Assembly: GCA_013215565.1 (NCBI GenBank) | Contig: JABSQV010000002.1 | Location: 1-57,606 of the forward strand | DNA length: 57,606 nt | DNA from: Myxococcales bacterium | GTDB taxonomy: Bacteria; Myxococcota_A; UBA9160; SZUA-336 | Reading direction: 5' to 3' | Shown here: piece after piece, positions 16,512 to 23,680 of the stretch | How the letters are laid out: each line of letters opens with the position of its first letter | How positions within the stretch are numbered: the first letter of the stretch is position 1 | Made by a program: the position numbers and the translations under genes | The notes under the pieces: model-generated | Told to the model about the DNA's origin: nothing | Databases searched by the model: none | What the model saw: only the letters and a program-made list of their open reading frames with translations

Positions 16512-17551
16512 TCGCTCGATGACAGCGCCGCCACGAGCGCCAGGTCCTGCTGGCGCACGGAACCGGCGTCGAAGTTTCTGGCCCCCGCGGTCATCCTGGT
16601 GAGCGCCGACCCAATTGGGAGCGGCGGCCCGCTCTCGCCCCGGCCGGCCCGCACGAAGCGAACCGGGTTGATCCGGGCGACCACGAAATTTCTCAGGTAG
16701 GGCGACCGGAAGCCGCGCTGCTTGAGCTCGTCGACAATCTGCTTCACGCGCTCGTCGATCTGGAGCAGGCGCGCTCCCCAACCCGCTCGCTGTCCGAGGC
16801 TCTTTCGAAGCGTACCCTTCTCGCTGAAGCGATCGACCCGGCGCAGCATGGGGAAGTAGGCGCTGCCCGCGAAGCGCTTCTGGCGCTCGTACACGGCTCC
16901 CAGAGTCAGCAGCGCCGGCTCCTCGAACTGCGCGGCGTAATCGGATTCGCGGGCACGCGCAGAGCGAGCCGCGAGCTCGCGCGCCATCCGAATCACCTCG
17001 AGACTGCGATCCTTCAAGTTGTGAGCCTTTTCCGTGTTGAGCGCCAGGATCCTGAACGCCAGATCTTCGTCTGCGGAGATCAGCGCCGTGACCGAGCGCA
17101 GGCCCAGAACTTTCGCGGCCGCGAGCCGGTGCCGGCCGTTCGGGGTCCAGAACTTCCCGTCGGGGGAGCGCACCACGATCAGGGGGTCGAGGAAGGAACC
17201 GCTCTCTTCGATCCTGGCCGCGAGGCGTTTGGTATGTGTCGGCGAGAGATCCCGCTGAAACGGCGTCGGCTCCACCGCCTGCCGCGGCAGCACGGCGAGC
17301 AACATGGGCTTTCCTGAAAGCGGCTCACGGTAGGCACCGACCGCGGTTCCGCCCGCACGCTCCACCTCCCGTTCGAGTTCGACCCGCAGCGGGTGGTCCG
17401 CCTCGAGCAGGACGTCGGCCCCCGCGAGTCCGCGGAGGTCGCGCCGCGGCTCCAGTCGCTTGCGCGCGCGCGCCGGCTTGCGGGCCGTCTGCTTGCGCGC
17501 CGTCTTCTCGCGGACCGCCTTTCGCGTGGGAGCCTGCTTCCGAACGGCCAT
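16508..17551 (-). CDS. ParB/Srx-fold protein with basic N-terminal tail
   Basis: A 347-residue protein. Residues 1-35 are extremely Lys/Arg-rich (KQAPTRKAVREKTARKQ...), like a histone-type DNA-binding tail. A ParB N-terminal-like nuclease/CTPase fold follows, with DPLIVVRSPDGKFWTPNG and the signature GRHRLAAAKVLG at 139-150. The C-terminal half is helical (RILALNTEKAHNLKDRSLEVIRMARELA). No ParA and no parS-like site are nearby, so chromosome partitioning is not supported. It lies 19 bp after the mannosidase and overlaps acylphosphatase, so it belongs to that operon. The family is usually annotated only as ParB-like; function unknown. Confidence 0.78.
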   Translation of the reverse strand: MAVRKQAPTRKAVREKTARKQTARKPARARKRLEPRRDLRGLAGADVLLEADHPLRVELEREVERAGGTAVGAYREPLSGKPMLLAVLPRQAVEPTPFQRDLSPTHTKRLAARIEESGSFLDPLIVVRSPDGKFWTPNGRHRLAAAKVLGLRSVTALISADEDLAFRILALNTEKAHNLKDRSLEVIRMARELAARSARARESDYAAQFEEPALLTLGAVYERQKRFAGSAYFPMLRRVDRFSEKGTLRKSLGQRAGWGARLLQIDERVKQIVDELKQRGFRSPYLRNFVVARINPVRFVRAGRGESGPPLPIGSALTRMTAGARNFDAGSVRQQDLALVAALSSSE

Positions 17552-17570
17552 CAGCGCCCTCCCTCGACCC

Positions 17571-20456
17571 TCAGGCTGCTTCCCCGGGCTCTTCCTCGAA
17601 CCGAACCAGCAGCGTCGCAACTTCTGCAGGGCGCAGCCCCAGGGCCACGCTCCGACCGGGCTCGCCTCCGCGAAGTCGCTCCTGCGGGGTTTCGTCCATC
17701 CGGGCCCGCCTCACGCGCTGAAACGGAAGCAGAAAGTCGAGCTTCGCGAGGATGGGTGCGTCGGTCGAGTTCCAGACGCGGACGACGAGCTCGTCTCCCT
17801 CTTCCGCCTGTTTGACCGTGGACAGGACCACGCCCGCGGGCGCCGCCGACAGGAAGGACCCCGCAAGTGGAAGCCCGCCCTCGCGAAGCGCCGTCGCGAC
17901 CCCGCGAGCCGCCGCCTCGAAGCGCCGCGCTTCGGCGGCCGCCCCCGCAAAATCGCCCGCCGTCGGAATCAGGCTGAACTCGAAGCGCTGCGGGCCCGGG
18001 CTCTGCCCGCCCGGCGTCTCGAGCGCCGGCCCGGCTCCGCCGCGGCGGTTCGCCAGGTCGTCGCGCGAGAGCCAGCCGAAACAGCGGAGCAGCGTCAGCG
18101 CGATGGTCCCGTCGGGCGCTACGCTCGCCTCGCGCAGACCGCCCGGCGCGACCAGCAGGCCCGCCGCCTCGGGCTCGAGCCCGCGGCGCGCCGCCACGAA
18201 CGCCCTCACCGGCGCCTCCGGCACCGGGGCTTCGCTCCAGTCCGGCTCGCCCCCGGGCGTCCGAGTCGGACGTTTCACGATCTCGAAGTGACCCTCGTAC
18301 TCGGCGGTCTCCACCGGAAAGCCCACCGGCAGCGCAACTTCGAACCGGTGATCCCGGGCCCGATTCTCGAACCGGAGTTCGACGTCGAGGCGGGGTACCC
18401 CCGGGACCAGGCGCACCACGGTTTCGGTGACGCACTCGATCTCCTCGGAACTCCGGCTCCCGCGATCCGGCGCGAGTTGCTCCGGGATCCGGAGCACGCG
18501 CGTCAGCTCGAGGCGTTGCCCGGTCTCGTCCCGGATCCGGCGCACGCGGGTCGGAAAGGCGGTCGAAGAGACCGCCTCGTCGCCCTCGACCGGACAGAAG
18601 TTGTAGCTGTCACCGCGGTCCCCGCGATCGCGGAGTTCGAGAAGTCCTTTGAAGCGCAGGCCACTGCGGCGATCTTCGAGCGAGACCGTGCCGTCATCCG
18701 CGACCTCGGCGACGAGCGCTTCGTTCTCGATGCGTCTTCCGGCGTCGGCCTCGGCAGCCGCAGGTTCGGCGTCGGCCGGAATCAGTCCGTAGCTCCGGTA
18801 ACCCAGCGCAGGAAGCTCCCGCGCGAGCCACTCGATCTCGACGCGGGTCTCGAACCTCACCACCAGCCGAAAGCGTCCCCGCGGCGAAGCCGCGAGCGGC
18901 GGCTCGAGCGCGCGCCTTCCCAGCGACCAGGCGGCCAGGTCGGGCTCGCGGAGCGGGTGGACGAGCAGTTCGATCTCGGCGCCCTCGGGGTTCGCGGAGA
19001 CGCTGAGGCCCTGCACCGCGTGCCCCAGCACCCGGCCCTCCCGGTGCTCGGCCAACATCTCGCGGAGTTCGGGGGCCGAGAGGTCGAGGTCCGCGAGCAC
19101 GTGCTCGGCCCGCTCGCAGACCCGGAAGGGAACGGGCTCGCCGGCCGGGTCGACGAGCGAAAACGAACGCTGCCCGGCCGGCAGCCGAAGCCGCGCACGC
19201 GCGAGCGCGCTGCGGGGGCCGCAGGCCGGGTTCAGGGCCACGAGCGCCGAGAACGCTCCGAGTTCCGCGAGTGGTGCCGTCTCGACCTCGGCTGCGAGCG
19301 CGTGCAGGCTCTGGCGTGTGAGTTCCTCTCCGATCTGGTCCACCTGATCGAAGCGGGTCTCCATCTCATCGTGCACGGCGTCCACCGAACAGCCGCAGAT
19401 CGAGTCGTGTGGCTGGCACTCGAGCAGCAGCCGCCAGGCCTCGGCGAGCAGCCCGGACGGCGCGCGCACGCGCGGGAGCGGGTGGTGCGCAGCCTGCGAT
19501 TCCTGATCCGGCCCACCGCGGCAGACACATTCCGCCCAGGCCGAGAAGGGCTCGGCCCAGCGCTCGAGCAGGGTCTCGCAGGCGTGGTTGCGCAGTTTAA
19601 TCCAGGCGCGGCTCGAGAGCACACCGGGCAGCAGGTGATGCCGGCTGGGATCCCGAAGTTCGCCGCGCCTGACCGGCAGCGAGATGCCGCGCGCCGCGAG
19701 TTCCGAGCGCACCGCCACCACGAACTCCGGAAGACTGGAGAGCCTCACCTCGTCCGCCTCCAGGTCCACCTTCTGGAGGGCCGCCGGAAGCTCCGCCTGC
19801 GCTTCCTGATGGTCCGAGCCATTCAGAAGCAGCAGGTGCGACACCGCAGTGTGTGGGAGCAGCGAGTCCCGGCACCTGCGCAGCGCAGCGTCGAGCGCGG
19901 CGGGCTCGGTCGGGAGTCTCCGGGCATTGTCGTAGCCATCCCGGAGGTACAGCGCCAGCACGCGGCTTCCGTCGGGCGCCTCCCATTCCAGTTCGGTGGG
20001 CTCGGGGCCAAGACCGCGCCGGAACACGGCGGTGTCGATTCCGAACCCGAGTAGAATCTGTGGCAGCTGGCCGATGTGCCCGAACGGATCGGGCACGTAG
20101 CCCACGTTCATGCGCGGGCCGAAGCGGCGCGACACGCTCCGCCCGCGAAGCAGATTCCGCACGAGCGACTCCGGGCTCACCAGGAACTCGTCCGCCAGTA
20201 CGTTCCACGGGCCGACCGAGAGGCGCCCGCGCCGAATCTGGCCCTCCAGTTGCCGGCGGCGCTCGGGACGAATCGCGAGGTAGTCCTCGAGCAGGATCGT
20301 CTGGCCGTCCAGCATGAAGTGGCGGAGCCTGGGTTCGCGCTCGAGCAGATCGAGCAGCCCATCGAGCAGATGCACGAGCTTGGCCCGAAAGCGCTGGAAG
20401 GGGAGATACCACTCCCGGTCCCAGTGGGTGTGAGGAACGATGTGGAGCGTGGTCAT
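17571..20456 (-). CDS. Glycoside hydrolase family 38 alpha-mannosidase
   Basis: A 961-residue retaining alpha-mannosidase that cleaves alpha-mannosides through a zinc-dependent mechanism. The N-terminal catalytic domain starts with HIVPHTHWDREWY, where His11 and Asp13 are zinc ligands, and contains YVPDPFGHIGQLP with the presumed nucleophile Asp123. The middle QPHDSICGCSVDAVHDEM carries the late histidine and precedes beta domains. No signal peptide is visible, so it should be cytoplasmic and act on imported or recycled mannosides. The start ATG 20456 is fixed by the zinc motif at the very N-terminus. It heads an operon with ParB-like, acylphosphatase and TIGR01777 genes. Confidence 0.92.
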   Translation of the reverse strand: MTTLHIVPHTHWDREWYLPFQRFRAKLVHLLDGLLDLLEREPRLRHFMLDGQTILLEDYLAIRPERRRQLEGQIRRGRLSVGPWNVLADEFLVSPESLVRNLLRGRSVSRRFGPRMNVGYVPDPFGHIGQLPQILLGFGIDTAVFRRGLGPEPTELEWEAPDGSRVLALYLRDGYDNARRLPTEPAALDAALRRCRDSLLPHTAVSHLLLLNGSDHQEAQAELPAALQKVDLEADEVRLSSLPEFVVAVRSELAARGISLPVRRGELRDPSRHHLLPGVLSSRAWIKLRNHACETLLERWAEPFSAWAECVCRGGPDQESQAAHHPLPRVRAPSGLLAEAWRLLLECQPHDSICGCSVDAVHDEMETRFDQVDQIGEELTRQSLHALAAEVETAPLAELGAFSALVALNPACGPRSALARARLRLPAGQRSFSLVDPAGEPVPFRVCERAEHVLADLDLSAPELREMLAEHREGRVLGHAVQGLSVSANPEGAEIELLVHPLREPDLAAWSLGRRALEPPLAASPRGRFRLVVRFETRVEIEWLARELPALGYRSYGLIPADAEPAAAEADAGRRIENEALVAEVADDGTVSLEDRRSGLRFKGLLELRDRGDRGDSYNFCPVEGDEAVSSTAFPTRVRRIRDETGQRLELTRVLRIPEQLAPDRGSRSSEEIECVTETVVRLVPGVPRLDVELRFENRARDHRFEVALPVGFPVETAEYEGHFEIVKRPTRTPGGEPDWSEAPVPEAPVRAFVAARRGLEPEAAGLLVAPGGLREASVAPDGTIALTLLRCFGWLSRDDLANRRGGAGPALETPGGQSPGPQRFEFSLIPTAGDFAGAAAEARRFEAAARGVATALREGGLPLAGSFLSAAPAGVVLSTVKQAEEGDELVVRVWNSTDAPILAKLDFLLPFQRVRRARMDETPQERLRGGEPGRSVALGLRPAEVATLLVRFEEEPGEAA

Positions 20457-20476
20457 GCGCGGAACCCGTCCCCGGG

Positions 20477-20482
20477 ATCATA
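20477..20482 (-). promoter_or_regulatory. Candidate -10 box of the mannosidase operon
   Basis: TATGAT on the minus strand (an overlapping TAGTAT is at 20480-20485). Transcription would start about 14 nt before ATG 20456, with GGGGAC as a weak ribosome binding site. Confidence 0.4.
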
Positions 20483-20521
20483 CTAGGGATCGGGTGCGCG
20501 GCCGCGAGTCAACTGGATGCG

Positions 20522-20541
20522 CGCTCCGGAATCCCGGAGCG
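20522..20541 (-). terminator. GC-rich hairpin downstream of the PPOX gene
   Basis: CGCTCCGG-AATC-CCGGAGCG forms a perfect 8-bp stem with a 4-nt loop. A second CCCGGGT/ACCCGGG dyad lies at 20547-20561. No U-tract follows, so termination is only a guess. The 230-bp gap between mannosidase start and PPOX stop holds nothing else recognisable. Confidence 0.3.
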
Positions 20542-20686
20542 TGTCGCCCGGGTCACCCGGGCCCGGGCGAGATCGGCACTGCGATCCCGTGCCTCGCGGC
20601 CCCCGCGTCGAATTCCCGCAAGAAGTTCCCGACGAACTCCGCGAGGGGCGCGAGCCCGCCGGAATCCGGATCCCCGGGGTGGCGCG

Positions 20687-21145
20687 TCAGTAGACGCCGC
20701 CCAGCTTCGAGTGGTCCCAGGAGACCCGCTTGTCCGGCTTGACCCGGATCACCACGCGCTTCTCGGCCTGGCCGCGCATCGCATCGCGCACCGCGGAATC
20801 GGTCCGGTCCCCCTGCCCGCTCGCCCGAAGCAACGTGTCGATCACGGCTTCGGTGTCCTCGACGAGTTCCGCATTTCCGTAAAACACCACGCCACGCAGT
20901 TCGGCGTACTCGAGGCCCGACTCGATCAACAGACTCACGCGCGGATCGCGCCGAAGGTTTTCGACCTTCTGACTCTTGGCGTACGTCGTCATGCAGATCG
21001 TGCCGTCGTCTTCGCGCGAGAACCACATCGGCATCGGATGCGGGACACCGTCGGGCCCGGCCGAGCACAAAATGATCGTCTTGGTCGCAGCCAGGAACTT
21101 GTCGATTTCGTCCGGGTCGAGTCGGATCTTGTCGCGTCGGGACAT
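20687..21145 (-). CDS. Pyridoxamine 5'-phosphate oxidase-like (PPOX class) protein
   Basis: A 152-residue split-barrel flavin or F420-binding protein. The pattern FLAATKTIILCSAGPDGVPHPMPMWF, TTYAKSQKVENLRRDPRVSLLIE and GVVFYGNAELVED follows the PPOX family core. Comparable proteins reduce F420- or FMN-linked substrates or bind haem; which applies here is unclear, and F420 biosynthesis genes are not in the window. GAGGGAG precedes the ATG. It diverges from fabI across 96 bp. Confidence 0.8.
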   Translation of the reverse strand: MSRRDKIRLDPDEIDKFLAATKTIILCSAGPDGVPHPMPMWFSREDDGTICMTTYAKSQKVENLRRDPRVSLLIESGLEYAELRGVVFYGNAELVEDTEAVIDTLLRASGQGDRTDSAVRDAMRGQAEKRVVIRVKPDKRVSWDHSKLGGVY

Positions 21146-21163
21146 GCTGTCTCCCTCGCCTAC

Positions 21164-21169
21164 ATCTTA
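21164..21169 (-). promoter_or_regulatory. Candidate -10 box of the PPOX gene
   Basis: GC-TAAGAT on the minus strand with about 11 nt of leader containing GAGGGAG before ATG 21145. Confidence 0.35.
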
Positions 21170-21206
21170 GCCTCACCCCGTGCGAACAGGGAAGCGACGC
21201 TTCGAC

Positions 21207-21234
21207 TTGCCGGGGCCCGAAGAGCGTGCTTCAT
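21207..21234 (+). promoter_or_regulatory. Candidate fabI promoter
   Basis: TTGCCG at 21207-21212 and CTTCAT at 21229-21234 are separated by 16 nt. The box ends 7 nt before ATG 21242 and no ribosome binding site intervenes, so a leaderless transcript is predicted. Confidence 0.35.
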
Positions 21235-21241
21235 TCACGCC

Positions 21242-22144
21242 ATGCTCGGCATCGACCTCTCGGGAAAGCGTGCCCTCGTCGCCGGCATCGCCGACGACGC
21301 CGGCTTCGGATTCGCGATCGCACGCGCGCTGGCCGAGGCCGGCGCAACCGTCTGCGCCGGAACCTGGCCCCCGGCCTTCGGAATCTTCACGAAACTGCTC
21401 TCGAGCCGTCGAATCGACGAGTCCCTGATCCTCTCCGGCGGCGGGAAACTCGAGTTCGAACGCATCTATGCCCTCGACGCGGAGTACGACACGCTCGAGG
21501 ACGCACCCACAGAGCTGCGCGAATCCCGACGCTACAAGGCACACGACGACTTCAGCGTGCAGGGGGTGGTCGACCAGATGGTGCTCGACTTCGGTCCGAA
21601 GCCCATCGACATCGTGGTACACAGCCTGGCCAACGGGCCCGAGGTCAAGAACCCGCTGCTCGAGACCAGCCGCAAGGGCTATCTGGCTGCGCTGAGCGCG
21701 AGCAGCTACTCGTTCGTCTCGCTGGTGCAGCGCTTCGAACCGGTGATGCGGTCCGAGGGCGCGTTCCTGACGTTGAGCTACATGGCCTCGCAGCGGACCG
21801 TTCCCGGCTACGGGGGCGGCATGTCGTCGGCCAAGGCGGCGCTCGAGTCCGACGCGCGCACCCTCGCCTACGAGGTGGGACGCCGCTCGGGGCAGCGTGT
21901 GAACTGCATCTCGGCCGGGGCCTGGGCTTCCCGCGCGGCCTCCGCGATCGGCTTCATCGGGGACATGATCGAGTACTCGCGGCACAACGCCCCGCTGCCG
22001 GAGCCGATCCATGCGCGCGAGGTCGGGAGCGCGGCGGCGTTCCTGTGCAGCCCGCTGGCCTCCGGGGTCACGGGCAGCGTGCTCTACGTCGACAAGGGCC
22101 TGCACTCGATGGGACTCGCAGTGGACTCCAACCCCGGCCGCTAG
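21242..22144 (+). CDS. fabI: Enoyl-[acyl-carrier-protein] reductase, plant/chloroplast-like long form
   Basis: NADH-dependent last step of each fatty acid elongation round. At 300 residues it is longer than E. coli FabI (262). It has the features of the chloroplast and apicomplexan type: the start RALVAGIADDAGFGFAIA, the insert GTWPPAFGIFTKLL with the DESLIL stretch, and YMASQRTVPGYGGGMSSAK with Tyr180, Tyr190 and Lys198 in the catalytic arrangement. The inserted acidic loop after strand 3 (YALDAEYDTLEDAP) is the part missing from the short forms. ATG 21242 gives the correct N-terminus; the long open frame upstream is shadow. Confidence 0.92.
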   Translation: MLGIDLSGKRALVAGIADDAGFGFAIARALAEAGATVCAGTWPPAFGIFTKLLSSRRIDESLILSGGGKLEFERIYALDAEYDTLEDAPTELRESRRYKAHDDFSVQGVVDQMVLDFGPKPIDIVVHSLANGPEVKNPLLETSRKGYLAALSASSYSFVSLVQRFEPVMRSEGAFLTLSYMASQRTVPGYGGGMSSAKAALESDARTLAYEVGRRSGQRVNCISAGAWASRAASAIGFIGDMIEYSRHNAPLPEPIHAREVGSAAAFLCSPLASGVTGSVLYVDKGLHSMGLAVDSNPGR

Positions 22145-22200
22145 CCGCGACGCCGACCCGCCACATCCCGCCACCCCGCACGCGCAGATCCAGCCCCCGC

Positions 22201-23442
22201 CTAGGACGCGAGTACGTCGGAAGCGCCCAGCTCATCCACGCCCACGAGCCGTTCGCTGCCGCTCGTGAGGTCGCGGATCCGGACGCTTCGATCCGCCCAC
22301 TCGTCGGGCCCCACCAGCACGGCGTGGCGCGCGCCGGCCCGGTTGGCGTCCTTGAGGCCGCGGCGCGGCTTCACCGGCCCGTAGGGGAGATCGACGCGGG
22401 CCCCGCCCTCGCGCAGGCGCCGGGCCACGTCGCGCGCCGAAGCGAGCATTTCGGGGGCCACCGGAATCACGTAGGCATCGAGCACGGGCGCGCCGTCGGG
22501 AAGCAGACCGCGTTCCGCGAGAAGTTCGGTCAGGACCGCGTCCCCCATGCCGAATCCGAGCGCGGGCAGGTCGGGGCCACCGAGCGTCGCGATCAGGCCG
22601 TCGTAGCGCCCGCCGCCCGCGATCGATCGCAGCGACGCGCCGCGCGCGAAAATCTCCCAGACCGGGCCGGTGTAGTACGCGAGACCTCGCACGATCCGGA
22701 AGTCGGGCTCGAGGTAGCCGCGGAGGCCGGATTCGTCCGCGATCTCGAGCAACTCGCCGAGCGCGGGCGCGCGGTCGAGCGGCAGGTTCTCGCACCAGCC
22801 CGACAGTTCGCCCGCCCGGCGGTCGCCCAGAAGTTCGGCGAGACGTTCCGGGGCCTTCGGGTCGCGGCCAAGCTTGTCGATCAAGCCGAGCACCTGGGCC
22901 TCCTGCTCCGGACCCACGTCGATCCCGCGCAGTAACTCGTGCACGAAGCGGCGGTCGTTGATCCGGACGGCCAGGTCCTGAGGGCCGAGCCCGAGGCGGC
23001 GCAGACCGTCGACGGCGACCGCGATCGCGTCGACGTCGGCGGCGGGCTCGGGGGCACCCACTACGTCGACGTTCCACTGGAAGAACTCGCGAAACCGGCC
23101 CCGCTGTGGACGTTCGTAGCGAAAGAAGCGCTGGACCGAGTACCACTTGACGGGCTTGGGCAGCGCCCCGGCCCGCGCCGCGACCATGCGCGCCAGGGTC
23201 GGCGTCATCTCGGGCCGGAGTGCGACCGGCCGCCGGCCCTTGTCCTCGAAGCTGTAGAGTTGGCCCACGATCTCGTCGCCCGACTTCTTCGTGAAGAGCT
23301 CGAGCGACTCGAGCACGGGTCCGTCGATCTCGCGGAAGCCGGCCGCCGCCGCGGCGGCATGCCAGGCCGCATCGAGGTGCCGGCGAGCCGCCATCTCCTC
23401 CGGGTAGAAATCCCGGAAGCCCGGGAGCGTCTGCTGCCCCAT
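22201..23442 (-). CDS. hisS: Histidine--tRNA ligase
   Basis: Class II aminoacyl-tRNA synthetase of 413 residues. Motif 1 lies around YSFEDKGRRPVALRPEMTPTLARM, motif 2 is FRYERPQRGRFREFFQWNVDV, and the histidine-specific loops RGLAYYTGPVWEIF and GGGRYDGL are present. The C-terminal half has the anticodon-binding fold (YVIPVAPEMLASARDVARRLR). The intact catalytic and anticodon domains argue against the regulatory paralogue HisZ. It converges with fabI over a 56-bp gap that shows no clear hairpin. TAGCTT precedes ATG 23442 by 8 nt. Confidence 0.94.
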   Translation of the reverse strand: MGQQTLPGFRDFYPEEMAARRHLDAAWHAAAAAAGFREIDGPVLESLELFTKKSGDEIVGQLYSFEDKGRRPVALRPEMTPTLARMVAARAGALPKPVKWYSVQRFFRYERPQRGRFREFFQWNVDVVGAPEPAADVDAIAVAVDGLRRLGLGPQDLAVRINDRRFVHELLRGIDVGPEQEAQVLGLIDKLGRDPKAPERLAELLGDRRAGELSGWCENLPLDRAPALGELLEIADESGLRGYLEPDFRIVRGLAYYTGPVWEIFARGASLRSIAGGGRYDGLIATLGGPDLPALGFGMGDAVLTELLAERGLLPDGAPVLDAYVIPVAPEMLASARDVARRLREGGARVDLPYGPVKPRRGLKDANRAGARHAVLVGPDEWADRSVRIRDLTSGSERLVGVDELGASDVLAS

Positions 23443-23450
23443 GGCGCGGC

Positions 23451-23456
23451 AAGCTA
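23451..23456 (-). promoter_or_regulatory. Candidate -10 box of hisS (leaderless)
   Basis: TAGCTT on the minus strand, 8 nt before the ATG, with no ribosome binding site in between. Confidence 0.35.
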
Positions 23457-23525
23457 GCGGAGCCGATGCCTCGCGTCAGTCGAGCGGCCTGCGGGGCAGG
23501 GCCGGACGCCGCCCCGGCCAGGGAT

Positions 23526-23531
23526 TATGCT
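23526..23531 (+). promoter_or_regulatory. Candidate -10 box of sucA
   Basis: T-TATGCT about 150 nt before GTG 23681. It is the best AT-containing box in the 238-bp hisS-sucA gap. It would leave a long leader of about 140 nt in which I recognise no riboswitch. Confidence 0.25.
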
Positions 23532-23680
23532 TCAACCCTTTCGCGCCCCGCGTCGATGAGTCGAGGGACAAGCAACGTCCAACCGGGTGATGACAGAGGC
23601 TGAGGGATGACCGGAGCCGCGAGCCAGGCAAGGCCCAGAGCCGAGGGCACGCTCCAGCGGGGCGCCCGAGGAGCCAGCAG

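Noticed and set aside
16508-17551. Chromosome or plasmid partition locus
   Set aside because: ParB-fold only; no ParA ATPase and no parS-like TGTTTCACGTGAAACA sequence seen nearby.
17460-20054. 864-codon open frame antisense to the mannosidase
   Set aside because: The opposite strand has zinc and nucleophile motifs of GH38; this frame has no recognisable domain.
22201-23442. HisZ, the regulatory subunit of ATP phosphoribosyltransferase
   Set aside because: Catalytic loops and the C-terminal anticodon-binding domain are intact; no hisG adjacent.
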